Source: Dactylosporangium aurantiacum
GTDB lineage: Bacteria > Actinomycetota > Actinomycetes > Mycobacteriales > Micromonosporaceae
Assembly (NCBI RefSeq): GCF_000716715.1
Contig: NZ_JNYJ01000025.1
Coordinates: forward strand, 1 to 64,000
Direction: 5' to 3'
DNA length: 64,000 nucleotides
A program made the position numbers and the translations under genes. The notes under the pieces were generated by a model, which worked only from the letters and a program-made list of their open reading frames with translations, did no database searches and was not told where the DNA came from. Each line of letters starts with the position of its first letter. The first letter of the stretch is position 1. Of this stretch, positions 13,916 through 23,457 are shown in pieces.

Positions 13916-16612
13916 ATGACGGTCATGCCAGGGGCGGAGTACGCGCACGCCGCGTTCGCGACCCGGATCGCGGCCGAGGAACCCGACGGCGGCCGGATCG
14001 GGTTGCTCACCACGGTGATCAACTGGAGGGACGCGGGTGCCGCGCGGGGGGTGCCGGAGGCGACGGCGGCCGAGCTGGCCGGGCTCGGGCCGGACGACTT
14101 CGCGGACGCGCTCGCCTGGGTGCTGGGGCCGGTGCCCGCCGGGCCACCGCTGGTCACCCGGGACGACGACGGGCGGCTCAGCGCCCACCCGCTGCTGTCG
14201 ACGACGGTGCCGGTGCCGGACGCGATGTGGGTGGCCGTGGTGCGGGACGAGCACCGCAGCGAGGCGTTGATGGCGATCCTGCGCACCGCCCGGGCGGAGC
14301 GACGGCTGGAGCTGGCGCTGGGGGTCGTCACGCCGCGGGCCGAGGCCGGCGACCCGGCGGCGATGACCGTCCTGGGGTGGGTGGCGACGTCGACCGGTGA
14401 CGCCGCGGCGGCCGAGGACTGGCTGCGCCGCGCCGCGCTGGCCGGGCACCCGCAGGCCATGGACCTGCTCGGCAACCTGCTGTGGCCCGACCGGCGGGAG
14501 GAGGGGCGCGGGTGGCTCGAACGGGCCGCCGCGGCCGGCGACCCGGACGCGATGAACAGCCTCGGGGTGCTGCTGGCGCGCGAGGACCCGCCGGCCGCCC
14601 GGACCTGGTGGGAACGGGCCGCCGCCCTGGACCACCTGCCGGCGGTGACGAACCTCGGCGAGCTGGCGGCCGACGGCGGTGACCTTGCGGCGGCGACGGC
14701 GCACTGGACCGCCGCCGCCGACCGCGGGCACGTGCCGGCGATGCTGCGGCTCGCCGGGCACCTCGACGAGGACGACCCGGACGTCGAGCGGCTGCTGTCG
14801 GCCGCCGCGGACAGCAACGAGATCGAGGCCTGCCAACGGTACGCCGCGTGGCTGTCGACGCGGGACCCCGAGCGGGCCCGGGCCCTGTGGCGGCGGGTCG
14901 CTGAGGCGGGCAGTGCGCCGGCGATGTCCGCGCTGGCGACCCTGCTGAGCGACACCGATCCGCCGGCCGCCCGGACCTGGTTCGAGCGGGCCGCCGAGGC
15001 CGGCGACCCGGACGCCATGGTCCGGCTGGCCGAGTCGCTGCGGCCCGTCGACGAGACGGCGGCGCTCGCCTGGTACGTCAGGGCGGCGGAGGCGGGCGAC
15101 GTCGACGCGATGCGGATGGCGGGCGTTCTGGGCGACGGCGACCGGTGGCTGGTCGCGGCGGCCGGCATGGGCGACGCCCGGGCGATGGCGATCCTCGCGG
15201 CGCTGCGGCACGAGGCCGACCCGGTGGACGCCGCCGGCTGGGCCGAACGGGCGGCTGAGGCCGGCGGTGCCGAGGCGATGGACCACGTCGGGCGGCTGCT
15301 GGAGGAGGTCGACGTCGCCGCGGGGCGGGTGTGGACGCAGCGGGCCGCGTACGGCGGCTCGACTGCGGCCATGGTGCGCCTGGGCCGGGCGGCGCACGAC
15401 GACCCGGCGACGGCGAAGGCGTGGTTCGAACGCGCCGCCGAAGCCGGCGACCTCGACGCGATGCACCTGCTGGCCCTGCTGCTGGACGAGGCGGACCAGG
15501 CGTACGAGGTGAGGACGTTCGCCGGCATCGACCTGATGCACACGCCCAGGTTCGCGCCGCTGCGCCGGCTGTTCGACCCGGACGACCCGCAGGCCGCGCA
15601 GCGCTGGTGCCGCCGCGCCGCCGAGGCCGGGCACACCGGCGCGATGAACAGCCTGGGCGTGCTGCTGGAGGCCGGCGACCCGATCGAGGCGCAGCGGTGG
15701 TTCCGGCAGGCCGCGGAGGCCGGCGACGCCCCCGCCATGGACAATCTCGCGCGCTCCCTGCGCGACGAGGACCCGGCCGAGGCGCGGCGCTGGTACGAGC
15801 TGGCGGCCGCCGCGGGACACGAGCCGGCCGTGGCCGGTGCGGCGAAGGCCCGGCGGCGGCACCGCTGGCTGACGGCGGGCAGCGTCGCGCTGATGCTCGG
15901 CTGCGTGACGGCCAGCGCGGTCGGCTTCCACCTGGCCGGCGCGAACTACCTGGCGTGGTATCTGGCGAACGGACCGCTCGTCGCCCTCATCACCGGTCTC
16001 GTGTCGCTCACCATCGACCTCGACCGGATCCCCACCCTCATCTCGCCGTCGCCGCGCCGGTACGTGCGCGCCTGCCGTCTCGTGCTGACGCTGCCGCGCC
16101 TGGCGTGGGCGCCCGCGTTCCTGCCGTCCTCGGCCCGGGTGCTGCTGCCCGGCGACCCCGGGTTTCTGGCCGCGCTGCCGCCCGGCGTCACCGCACGGAC
16201 GGTGATCACCGCGGCGGACGGCACCGTCATCCGGACGCAGACCCGCGAGGCCCGCCACTATCAGCTCGTCGCCGAGGGCGCGCTGCCGGCCGGCTGGTGG
16301 TCGGGGCCGCTGCGGGCGCCGCTGGCCACGCTCGTCGTCGGTCTCGTCATCGCCGCGTTCGCGGTCTGGTTCGTGGTCATCGCGCCGCTGCAGTACGTCA
16401 CGTCGGCGCTCGTCGGCGGCCCGGTCCGCCGGATGCGCGAACGCGGGGTCACCGTGCTGTACAGCGCTTCCGGCCACCAGTCGGTGCGGATGCGCCGCGC
16501 GGACGAGCCGGTCCCGGCGACGTCGAGCGAGGTCCAGTTCTACCGCCGCCCGGTGACCACCACCCTCGCCATCAGCAGCCTGGTGCTCTGGCTGCTGTCG
16601 CTGCTGCGGTGA
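13916..16612 (+). CDS. Large Sel1-repeat protein with C-terminal membrane domain
   Basis: The 898-residue protein consists of about fourteen Sel1/TPR-like repeats (residues about 110-650). Each repeat carries the pattern WxxRAAEAGDxxAM, as in ARTWFERAAEAGDPDAM. An arginine-rich stretch and membrane segments follow at about 655-675 and 685-705, with more hydrophobic segments near 790-815 and at the extreme C-terminus. Sel1 repeats build a solenoid for protein-protein contacts, so a membrane-anchored scaffold is inferred. The ATG at 13916 is favoured; a GTG 21 nt upstream and an ATG 9 nt downstream are in frame. It appears monocistronic. Confidence 0.75.
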   Translation: MTVMPGAEYAHAAFATRIAAEEPDGGRIGLLTTVINWRDAGAARGVPEATAAELAGLGPDDFADALAWVLGPVPAGPPLVTRDDDGRLSAHPLLSTTVPVPDAMWVAVVRDEHRSEALMAILRTARAERRLELALGVVTPRAEAGDPAAMTVLGWVATSTGDAAAAEDWLRRAALAGHPQAMDLLGNLLWPDRREEGRGWLERAAAAGDPDAMNSLGVLLAREDPPAARTWWERAAALDHLPAVTNLGELAADGGDLAAATAHWTAAADRGHVPAMLRLAGHLDEDDPDVERLLSAAADSNEIEACQRYAAWLSTRDPERARALWRRVAEAGSAPAMSALATLLSDTDPPAARTWFERAAEAGDPDAMVRLAESLRPVDETAALAWYVRAAEAGDVDAMRMAGVLGDGDRWLVAAAGMGDARAMAILAALRHEADPVDAAGWAERAAEAGGAEAMDHVGRLLEEVDVAAGRVWTQRAAYGGSTAAMVRLGRAAHDDPATAKAWFERAAEAGDLDAMHLLALLLDEADQAYEVRTFAGIDLMHTPRFAPLRRLFDPDDPQAAQRWCRRAAEAGHTGAMNSLGVLLEAGDPIEAQRWFRQAAEAGDAPAMDNLARSLRDEDPAEARRWYELAAAAGHEPAVAGAAKARRRHRWLTAGSVALMLGCVTASAVGFHLAGANYLAWYLANGPLVALITGLVSLTIDLDRIPTLISPSPRRYVRACRLVLTLPRLAWAPAFLPSSARVLLPGDPGFLAALPPGVTARTVITAADGTVIRTQTREARHYQLVAEGALPAGWWSGPLRAPLATLVVGLVIAAFAVWFVVIAPLQYVTSALVGGPVRRMRERGVTVLYSASGHQSVRMRRADEPVPATSSEVQFYRRPVTTTLAISSLVLWLLSLLR

Positions 16613-16622
16613 GGCGGCGGCG

Positions 16623-16652
16623 TTGACGGGAGCCGGTCGCTGCTTCCAGACT
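16623..16652 (+). promoter_or_regulatory. Candidate vegetative promoter of the acyltransferase gene
   Basis: TTGACG (16623-16628) and CAGACT (16647-16652) are 18 nt apart in the 75-nt gap before the acyltransferase start. The -10 keeps the key A and T. Confidence 0.35.
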
Positions 16653-16687
16653 TGCCACCGGCGCACCGCCCTGCTGCGAGGTGATTG

Positions 16688-18481
16688 ATGTCCTCGGACA
16701 CCCCTGAGGTCGACCAGCTGCTGGCCGACGACGGCTTCGCCGGGCGGCTGGCCGGGCTGGCCGGTTCGCTCGGCCGCGACCCCGGGGAGGTGACGGCCGA
16801 GGCGGCGGGTCATCTGCGCGAGATGGGCGCGATGCACAGCCCTCGGGCGATGCGCGCGTGGTCGCGGTTCACCACGTGGATGTTCCGCGCGCACGACCTC
16901 GTCATGGACGCCGACGCCGCGCGGCGGCTGCAGGAGCTGGACCGCAGGTATTCGCTGCTGTTCCTGTTCTCGCACCGGTCGTACCTGGACGGCGCCGCGG
17001 TCCCCGTCGCGCTGGACCGGCACGGTCTCAGCCCTGCCTACACGCTGGGCGGGGCGAACCTGAGCTTCTTCCCCGTGAACCGGCTGGCGCGCCGGTCCGG
17101 GATCGTCTACATCCGCCGGTCGACGCAGCACCAGCCGGTGTACCGGTTGACGCTGCGCGCCTACATCGGCCGGCTGATCCGCAACAGGAAGAACCTCAGC
17201 TGGTCCATCGAGGGCGGCCGGACCCGCACCGGCAAGCTGCGGCCGCCGACGTACGGGATCCTGCGGTACGTGGTGGACGCGCTCGACGCCGACCCGGACG
17301 CCGAGGCGCTCGTCGTGCCCGTGTCGATCGTGTACGAGCAGTTGCACGAGGTCGGCGCGATGACCGCCGAGGCCCGCGGGGCACGCAAACGGCCCGAGGA
17401 CGTCCGCTGGCTGGTCAGGTTCGCCAGGCTGCAGGCCAACCGGCTCGGCCGCGCGTACCTGGACTTCGGCGAGCCCGTCCCGCTGCGCGAACGGATGGCC
17501 GAGCTGCGCGACGGCGATCGACAAAGCCGGCAAGACCGGCGGGACCAGCCGGACCGGCACGTCGTCGAGCGGATCGCGCTGGACGTGTCGCACCGCATCA
17601 ACCGGGCGACCCCGGTCACCGTCACGGCCGTCGTGTGCCTCGCGTTGCTCGCCGCCGACCGGGCGCTCACCCTCGACGGGGTGCAGCGGACCATCGCGCC
17701 GATGGCGGCCTACATCGCGTCCCGGCGCTGGCCGGTGGCCGGCGCCGCCGACCTCACCGACCGCGACACCGTCCGCCGCACGCTGCACGAGCTGGTCGCC
17801 TCGGGCGTACTGACGAGCTACGACGGCGGCACCGAGACGGTGTGGGTCATCGGCCCGGGCCAGCACCTGGTCGCCGCGTTCTACCGCAACACGGCGATCC
17901 ATCTGCTGGTCGACCGGGCCATCGGGGAGCTGGCCCTGGTCGCCGCCGCCGAAGGCGGCCCGGACGGCCTGGCGACCGCGACCGGGGAGGCGCTGCGGCT
18001 GCGGGACCTGCTGAAGTTCGACTTCTTCTTCGCCCGCCGCCGGGACTTCGCCGAGCAGATGGCGCTGGAGCTGGCCATCATCGAGCCCGGCGACGGCGTC
18101 GGGCTGCGCGCGTTCACCCCCGACGACGCGCGGCACTGGCTGCGGCACGCCGAGCCGCTGGTCGCCCCGCTGGTGCTGCGGCCGTTCCTCGACGCGTACC
18201 ACCTGGTGGCCGACCGGCTGGCCGCCGCCGGCGGCGGGCCGGTCGAGGAGGCCCCGCTGCTGGACGAGTGCCTGCGCGTCGGCCGGCAGTGGGCGTTGCA
18301 GGGGCGGCTGGCCAGCGAGGAGTCGGTCTCCCTCGAACTGTTCAAACCGGCGCTGCAGCTGGCCCGGCACCGCGGCCTGCTCGACCCGGGCACGCCGGAC
18401 CTGGCGCGGCGCCGCGCGGACTTCCTCGGCGAGCTGCGCGAGACGACCCGCCGGGTGGGCGTCGTCGCCGGGAACCGGTGA
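16688..18481 (+). CDS. Glycerol-3-phosphate 1-O-acyltransferase (PlsB-like)
   Basis: The 597-residue enzyme should make lysophosphatidate from glycerol 3-phosphate, the first step of phospholipid and triacylglycerol synthesis. All four acyltransferase blocks are visible: FSHRSYLDG (H-x4-D, about residues 95-102), GGANLSFFPVNRLARRSG, SIEGGRTRTGK and VVPVSIVYEQL. The length and helical C-terminal half fit bacterial PlsB-type enzymes rather than the short PlsC. GAGGTGA lies just before the ATG at 16688; a TTG immediately upstream is possible. The neighbours give no pathway context. Confidence 0.85.
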   Translation: MSSDTPEVDQLLADDGFAGRLAGLAGSLGRDPGEVTAEAAGHLREMGAMHSPRAMRAWSRFTTWMFRAHDLVMDADAARRLQELDRRYSLLFLFSHRSYLDGAAVPVALDRHGLSPAYTLGGANLSFFPVNRLARRSGIVYIRRSTQHQPVYRLTLRAYIGRLIRNRKNLSWSIEGGRTRTGKLRPPTYGILRYVVDALDADPDAEALVVPVSIVYEQLHEVGAMTAEARGARKRPEDVRWLVRFARLQANRLGRAYLDFGEPVPLRERMAELRDGDRQSRQDRRDQPDRHVVERIALDVSHRINRATPVTVTAVVCLALLAADRALTLDGVQRTIAPMAAYIASRRWPVAGAADLTDRDTVRRTLHELVASGVLTSYDGGTETVWVIGPGQHLVAAFYRNTAIHLLVDRAIGELALVAAAEGGPDGLATATGEALRLRDLLKFDFFFARRRDFAEQMALELAIIEPGDGVGLRAFTPDDARHWLRHAEPLVAPLVLRPFLDAYHLVADRLAAAGGGPVEEAPLLDECLRVGRQWALQGRLASEESVSLELFKPALQLARHRGLLDPGTPDLARRRADFLGELRETTRRVGVVAGNR

Positions 18482-18505
18482 GCCGCCGCCGGCGTCGGAT
18501 GGTGC

Positions 18506-18799
18506 ATGTCGCAGCTTCACGCAGATCAACCGGTGCCGGTCGGGTCCGTGGCACGCACCTGGGTCGCCATGGTGGCCGCCGTGCTGCTCGCCGGATGTAC
18601 GGGCACCAGGACCGGGAGCGACGCGGTGGTGGCGACCGCGTACGAAGCCTCGTCCGTGCCGGTGCGGGCGGCTGGGCTGTACGTCGGCGGCATCGCCACC
18701 GTCGACCCACGCGGTCAGCTGGCCTTCGCGGGCCCGGCGCCGTTCGTGTCCACGGCGGGCACGGCGGTGACGCTCGACGCGGTGAAGGCCGCCGCCTGA
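18506..18799 (+). CDS. Small putative lipoprotein
   Basis: The 97-residue sequence contains a lipobox-like VAAVLLAGCTG (about residues 23-33) after an unusually long, uncharged leader, and a short secreted tail without a recognised domain. A GTG at residue 15 (VARTWVAMV) would give a more normal signal peptide and may be the true start. No clear Shine-Dalgarno is visible for either. It ends 4 nt from the convergent capA gene. It could be an intact small lipoprotein or a truncated remnant. Confidence 0.45.
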   Translation: MSQLHADQPVPVGSVARTWVAMVAAVLLAGCTGTRTGSDAVVATAYEASSVPVRAAGLYVGGIATVDPRGQLAFAGPAPFVSTAGTAVTLDAVKAAA

Positions 18800-18803
18800 C
18801 GCG

Positions 18804-19871
18804 TCACGCCGCCGGCGGGGCGGCCGCCAGGCCGGTGCAGCCGCGCAGGTCGGTGAAGCGTTGCTTCGCGGCGGCCGCGGCCGCACCGGTCAGCGCGCTG
18901 GGCTGGCCGGTGCCGGAGATGACGGCGGGGACCAGCTCGGCACCGGTCACCGAGCGGCCGCGTACGTGGACCTTGAGCACGCCCGTGTCGGCGGATCCGA
19001 CGTACCAGACGAAGTTGCCGAGACCATAGGCGACGTACGTGCGCCCGAGCCACCCGTCGCCCTGCAGCACGTGCGCGTGCGCCCCGATGATCATGTCGGC
19101 GCCGGCATCGGCGAGGGCCTTCGCGAACGTCTTCTGGTTGGCGTTCGGGCACGACTCGCGCTCGGTGCCCCAATGGTTGAACACCACGACCAGGTCGGCG
19201 CGGTCGCGGGCGGCCCTGACCGCTTCGACGGCGCGCGGCACGTCCCACGCGAGCGCGATGCCCGGGGTGGCCGGCCCCGCCTTCCAGCTCTCGGCGAGGG
19301 TGTGGATCTGGCTGAACCCGACGATCGCGACCCGCACGCCCCGCACGGTGAGGACCAGCGGCGCGTACGCCTCGTCGATCGTGCGACCGCCGCCGAACAC
19401 CGGCACCCCCGCGGCGGCCGCGCCGTCGAGGGTGTCGGCGAACCCGACCCGGCCGTAGTCGAGGGCGTGGTTGTTGGCGATCGACACCGCGTCGACGCCG
19501 GCGGCCTTCACCGCCTCGAACGCGACCGGCGGCGCCCGGAAGTGGAACTCCTTCGGCTCGGGCGTGCCCCGGCTGGTGACCGCCGTCTCCAGGTTGACCA
19601 CGGCGAGGTCCGCGCCGGCGAGGTCGGCCGCCATCGGCCCGAACGCGGTCGCCGGCTGCCGCAGCAGCGCCGCGGTGCGCTCGGTGAAGTGCACGTCGCC
19701 GCCGAACGCGAGGGTCAACGCCACATCGGCCGACGGCGACGCCGACACCGGCGCCGAAGCCGAGGCCGCCGCGGTGACGGACGGCGGCGGGGCCGGATGC
19801 GCCGCCGGGATGCCCGCGTCACAACCGGCCAGCAGCACGGCCGCGGCCGCGATCGCTCGTCGCGCCTTCAC
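18804..19871 (-). CDS. CapA-family lipoprotein (metallophosphatase fold)
   Basis: The 355-residue protein has a lipoprotein signal (VKARRAIAAAAVLLAGC) and a Ser/Ala/Pro linker before the CapA domain. Conserved pieces are LAFGGDVHFTERT, VVNLETAVT, SIANNHALDYG, VFNHWGTE and IIGAHAHVLQG, which together form the metal site of the calcineurin-like CapA/PgsA fold. Relatives are linked to poly-gamma-glutamate or capsule synthesis, but many stand-alone members have no proven role, and no pgsBC genes are adjacent. I chose the GTG at 19871; a TTG three codons upstream is possible. Confidence 0.85.
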   Translation of the reverse strand: MKARRAIAAAAVLLAGCDAGIPAAHPAPPPSVTAAASASAPVSASPSADVALTLAFGGDVHFTERTAALLRQPATAFGPMAADLAGADLAVVNLETAVTSRGTPEPKEFHFRAPPVAFEAVKAAGVDAVSIANNHALDYGRVGFADTLDGAAAAGVPVFGGGRTIDEAYAPLVLTVRGVRVAIVGFSQIHTLAESWKAGPATPGIALAWDVPRAVEAVRAARDRADLVVVFNHWGTERESCPNANQKTFAKALADAGADMIIGAHAHVLQGDGWLGRTYVAYGLGNFVWYVGSADTGVLKVHVRGRSVTGAELVPAVISGTGQPSALTGAAAAAAKQRFTDLRGCTGLAAAPPAA

Positions 19872-19942
19872 AGCGCCCAATGTACGAGCACCGCACCCAC
19901 GGCCCTGATCCGGTGAGGGCTGCGGTGGACCGCCGGCCGGAA

Positions 19943-19975
19943 GTGACGCCGCCGGCCGTCCGGCGGCGCCGTCAC
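19943..19975 (-). terminator. Hairpin downstream of the GGDEF-EAL gene
   Basis: GTGACG...CGTCAC with CCGCCGG/CCGGCGG inner pairing forms a long imperfect stem 17 nt beyond the stop codon of the GGDEF-EAL gene. Confidence 0.4.
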
Positions 19976-19991
19976 GAAGGCCCGGTGGCGG

Positions 19992-22355
19992 TCACGCCGC
20001 GGCCGGTGCCGGGGTCTGCAGGGCGGTGACCGCGTCCGGCGGCAGCGGCCGGGCGTAGTGGTAGCCCTGGGCGTAGCGGTAGCCGAGCCGGCGCAGCTCC
20101 GCGGCCTGCTCGGCGGTCTCGACACCCTCGGCGACGGCGCGCAGGTGCAGGCCGTTGCTGATGTCGATGAGGGCGGCGGCGATGACGGCGTGCTCGCCGC
20201 CGTGGGTGACGGTGTCGACGAACGACTTGTCGACCTTCAGCAGGTCCACGGGGCAGGTGCGCAGCAGGCCGAGCGAGGAGTGGCCGGTGCCGAAGTCGTC
20301 CAGGGCGACGGCGACCCCCAGGTCCTTCAGGGCGCGCAGCGCGTCGACGGCGGCGCCGCCGTCGAAGACCGCGGTCTCGGTGACCTCCACCGTCAGGTGA
20401 CGGGCCGGCAGGCCGGTGCGGTGCAGCACGGCGGCGACGTCGTCGGCGAAGCCGGCCTCGCGCAGCTGCCGGGCCGACACGTTGACGCTCACCGTCTCCG
20501 GCGCCGCCGCGCCGAGCCGCCGCTGCCACCGCACCGCCTGGGCGCACGCCTCGGCGAGGATCCAGCCGCCGAGCGGCACGATGAGGCCGGTGCGTTCGGC
20601 GGCCGGGATGAACTCCGCCGGCGGGACCGGCCCGCGCTCGGGGTGGTCCCAGCGCACGAGGGCCTCCACGCCGTGCAGGCTGCCGTCGGTGATGTCGACG
20701 ATCGGCTGGTACACCAGGTGCAGCTGGCCGGTGTCCAGGGCGGTGCGCAGGTCCGCGGCGACCCTGGCCTGCTCGGCGCCGCGCTGGTCCATCGCGCACG
20801 TGTAGACCCGGAAGCGCCCCTTGCCCTGGTGCTTCGCCTCGTACATGGCGACGTCGGCGCGGCGCAGCAGCTCGGCGGCGGTGTCGCCGGGGCGGGCCGG
20901 GGCCAGCCCGATGCTGGCCTCCACGACCAGGTCGTGCCCGGCGCAGTGCAGCGGCCGGCGCAGCGCGGTGGTGATGGTGTGCAGCGTGCGTTCGTGGTCG
21001 GTGCCGCGCAGCAGCAGCGCGTACTCGTCGCCACCGAGCCTGGCCACGGTGCTGCCCGGCGGGACGCAGCCGGTGAGGACCTCGGCGGCGGCCCGCAGCA
21101 GGGCGTCGCCGACGGCATGGCCGAGCTCGTCGTTGATGCCTTTGAAGTTGTCCAGGTCGATGACGGCGACACTGGCGGCGGTCCCGTCCGCCATGCGGGC
21201 CAGCGCGTCGGTCGTGGCCGACCCGAAGACGGTGCGGTTCGCCAGGCCCGTCAGCGCGTCGTGGCTCGCCTGGTGCGCGAGTTTGCGCTGGTACGTGTGC
21301 AGGTCCCGGAGCCGGGAGTCCAGCTGCCGCACCAGCCGGGCGTTGTCGTGCAGCCGGGCGTCGAGCTGCTGCAGCAGCGCGGCGTTGTCGCGCAGCGCGA
21401 TGATCTGCCGGGCCGCGACGAGCACCGTGACGGTGACCGCGCCGGCCGCGACGACGACGTGGTCCGGGGTGCCCTGCACCGCCGACACCAGCAGCAGCCC
21501 GCCGGTGGCCACGACCGCGGCGTACGGCATCACGCTCAACCGCCGGCCGGGCAGCGGGACCGGGGCGGGCGGGACACCGGCGGCCCGCAGCTGCCGGTCG
21601 GCGGCCAGGCACAGCACCAGGCAGGTCGCCGGCAGGATCAGGTGGCCGGCGTTGAGGTGCGGCCGGGACGCCAGCAGCGGCGCGAGGGAGCCGCCGCCCG
21701 CGCCGACGGCGCCGGTGAGCGCGAGCAGGTGCAGCGCCCGCCGGTCGATCGGCCCGGTGCCGGTGAAGGCGACCTTGATGAAGGCGAAGACGCAGATGAA
21801 GCCGCCGGCCACGACGGCCAGCGCGGACCAGGTGCCTCCGGCGCTGCCGGCGAACCAGGTCTCCCATCGCGGGTACACCAGGTGCCAGGCGAACGTGAGC
21901 GTGGTGACGATGACGGTGGCGATGTCCAGCCCGAACCGGGTCCAGGCGGCGCCGGTGCGCCGGATCCCGGGGATGCGCAGCAGGCCGATCATCATGACCA
22001 GCAGCCCGCTGAGGTAGACGGCCGAGGTGAGCCCGGTGACGTGCTGGTTACGGTCGGTGCCGACGAGGCTGTCGCGGGCGTTGCTCACCGCGCCACACCC
22101 GACCAGCACCAGTCCGACGCTCACGTACCGCCAGAACGTCCGCGGCACGGGCCCGCCGCGCGGGCCGGCGGCCCGCCACGAGCTGACCACCGCGACCGGG
22201 ATGCAGACGGGCAGCGTCGACCAGCCCACCAGCGCCGGCGTGGGGTACAGCAGCCCGATGCCGAACCAGAGCGCCGCCAGCACCACCAGGCCCGCGACCA
22301 CCGCCCAGGGGCCGGTGACCCGCAGCGGGGCGACGGTAGGTTTCGCGTCACTCAT
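19992..22355 (-). CDS. Membrane GGDEF-EAL cyclic-di-GMP enzyme
   Basis: The 787-residue protein has about eight N-terminal membrane segments (to about residue 300), a short coiled linker (ALLQQLDARLHDNARLVRQL), a GGDEF domain with RLGGDEYALLL (near residue 440) and a C-terminal EAL domain. The EAL part keeps VEALVRW, SVNVSARQL, EVTETAVF, DDFGTGHSSL, KVDKSFVD and EGVET, so phosphodiesterase activity is likely. The cyclase motif is the tolerated variant GGDEY, and the product-inhibition site RxxD is replaced by PPGS. The ATG at 22355 is the first sensible start. It follows the ammonia-lyase gene after 46 nt. Confidence 0.9.
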   Translation of the reverse strand: MSDAKPTVAPLRVTGPWAVVAGLVVLAALWFGIGLLYPTPALVGWSTLPVCIPVAVVSSWRAAGPRGGPVPRTFWRYVSVGLVLVGCGAVSNARDSLVGTDRNQHVTGLTSAVYLSGLLVMMIGLLRIPGIRRTGAAWTRFGLDIATVIVTTLTFAWHLVYPRWETWFAGSAGGTWSALAVVAGGFICVFAFIKVAFTGTGPIDRRALHLLALTGAVGAGGGSLAPLLASRPHLNAGHLILPATCLVLCLAADRQLRAAGVPPAPVPLPGRRLSVMPYAAVVATGGLLLVSAVQGTPDHVVVAAGAVTVTVLVAARQIIALRDNAALLQQLDARLHDNARLVRQLDSRLRDLHTYQRKLAHQASHDALTGLANRTVFGSATTDALARMADGTAASVAVIDLDNFKGINDELGHAVGDALLRAAAEVLTGCVPPGSTVARLGGDEYALLLRGTDHERTLHTITTALRRPLHCAGHDLVVEASIGLAPARPGDTAAELLRRADVAMYEAKHQGKGRFRVYTCAMDQRGAEQARVAADLRTALDTGQLHLVYQPIVDITDGSLHGVEALVRWDHPERGPVPPAEFIPAAERTGLIVPLGGWILAEACAQAVRWQRRLGAAAPETVSVNVSARQLREAGFADDVAAVLHRTGLPARHLTVEVTETAVFDGGAAVDALRALKDLGVAVALDDFGTGHSSLGLLRTCPVDLLKVDKSFVDTVTHGGEHAVIAAALIDISNGLHLRAVAEGVETAEQAAELRRLGYRYAQGYHYARPLPPDAVTALQTPAPAAA

Positions 22356-22401
22356 GGCCGCACTATCGACCCGCCGCCGCCGGTCCTGAGCGCGAACCCG
22401 G

Positions 22402-23457
22402 TCAGGATGCGGCGGGGTTCGCGGCGGCGCCCTCGGTGACGAGCAGCACCACGGTGCTCGCCGGGGTGAGCCCGAGCGCGGCCCGCAGCGGCCCGGCGGC
22501 GTGCGCCGCGGCGAGCCCGGCCAGGGGTGCGGCACCGCACGGCCCCGCGTCCACCCCGAGCCCGGCGAGGCGGCGGGCGGCACCGGCGACCTCGGCGTCG
22601 TCGACGGCGACGCAGGCGTCGAGGCCGCGGCTGATGTACGGCCACGCCAGCGACGACACGGTGCCGCAGTTCAGCCCGGCCATGCTGGTCACACCGGTGG
22701 CGACGGTCACCGGGCGCCCGGCGGCGACGCTGGCCAGGACGCACGCCGCCGGACGCGGCTCCACGCTGAGCACGGCCGTGCCCGCCGGGACACCGGGACC
22801 GCGGTAGTGGGTGAGCGCGGCCTGCAGCAGCGACCCGACGCCGGCCGGCACGACCACCAGGTCGGGGCGGGTGAGGTCGTGCCCGCGCAGCTGCTCGTCC
22901 AGCTCGGCGAAGAGGGTGCCGTACCCGTCGACGATCCAGCCGGGGACCTGTTCGTAGCCGTCCCACGCCGTGTCCTGCACCAGGATCGCCGTGCCGTCCC
23001 GCGCGGCGCGGGCGGCGGCCCGTACGGCGGTGTCGTAGTCGCCGGCGACGTGGGTGACGTCGGCGCCCTCGGCGCGGATCGCGCGGACCGCGGCCGGGTG
23101 CACGCCGTCGGGCAGGAAGATGCCGGCGCGGTGCCCGAACCGCCGGGCGAACCGGGCGACGGCCCGGCCGTGGTTGCCGTCGGTCGCGGTGAGCACGGTG
23201 ACCGGCCCGGGCGCCCGGTCACGCAGGGCCCGGTGGACGGCCCACGACGCGCCGAGCGCCTTGAACGCGGGCAGCCCGAACCGGTTCGACTCGTCCTTGG
23301 CGAACAGCCGCGTGACGCCGTACAGCCGCGCGAGGTCCGGCAGCTCGACCAGCCGGGTCGGCGCGTACCCGGGCAGGGAACGGTGGAAGTCGCGCACCGC
23401 ACCGGTCCCGGCGGGGGCGCACACCCAGGCCGGATCCCGTCCCGCGTTGACGATCAC
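22402..23457 (-). CDS. dpaL: Diaminopropionate ammonia-lyase-like PLP enzyme
   Basis: The 351-residue enzyme belongs to fold-type II PLP proteins. KDESNRFGLPAFKALGASWAV (broken here as KDESNRFGL and AFKALGASWAV, about residues 52-72) contains the PLP lysine. TATDGNHGRAVARF, QDTAWDGYEQVPGWI and a glycine-rich loop near VVPAGVGSLLQ follow. These signatures match diaminopropionate ammonia-lyase, which converts 2,3-diaminopropionate to pyruvate and ammonia. The GTG start overlaps the M20 gene stop (GTGA), so the two form an operon. That pairing suggests an acylated or peptide-bound amino acid is first hydrolysed, then deaminated. Confidence 0.8.
   Translation of the reverse strand: MIVNAGRDPAWVCAPAGTGAVRDFHRSLPGYAPTRLVELPDLARLYGVTRLFAKDESNRFGLPAFKALGASWAVHRALRDRAPGPVTVLTATDGNHGRAVARFARRFGHRAGIFLPDGVHPAAVRAIRAEGADVTHVAGDYDTAVRAAARAARDGTAILVQDTAWDGYEQVPGWIVDGYGTLFAELDEQLRGHDLTRPDLVVVPAGVGSLLQAALTHYRGPGVPAGTAVLSVEPRPAACVLASVAAGRPVTVATGVTSMAGLNCGTVSSLAWPYISRGLDACVAVDDAEVAGAARRLAGLGVDAGPCGAAPLAGLAAAHAAGPLRAALGLTPASTVVLLVTEGAAANPAAS

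Noticed and set aside
13139..18886. An open minus-strand frame of more than 1900 codons antisense to the Sel1 and acyltransferase genes.
   Set aside because: It is an effect of very high GC in the third codon position of the real plus-strand genes. It lacks domains and is rich in Arg, Gly and Pro.
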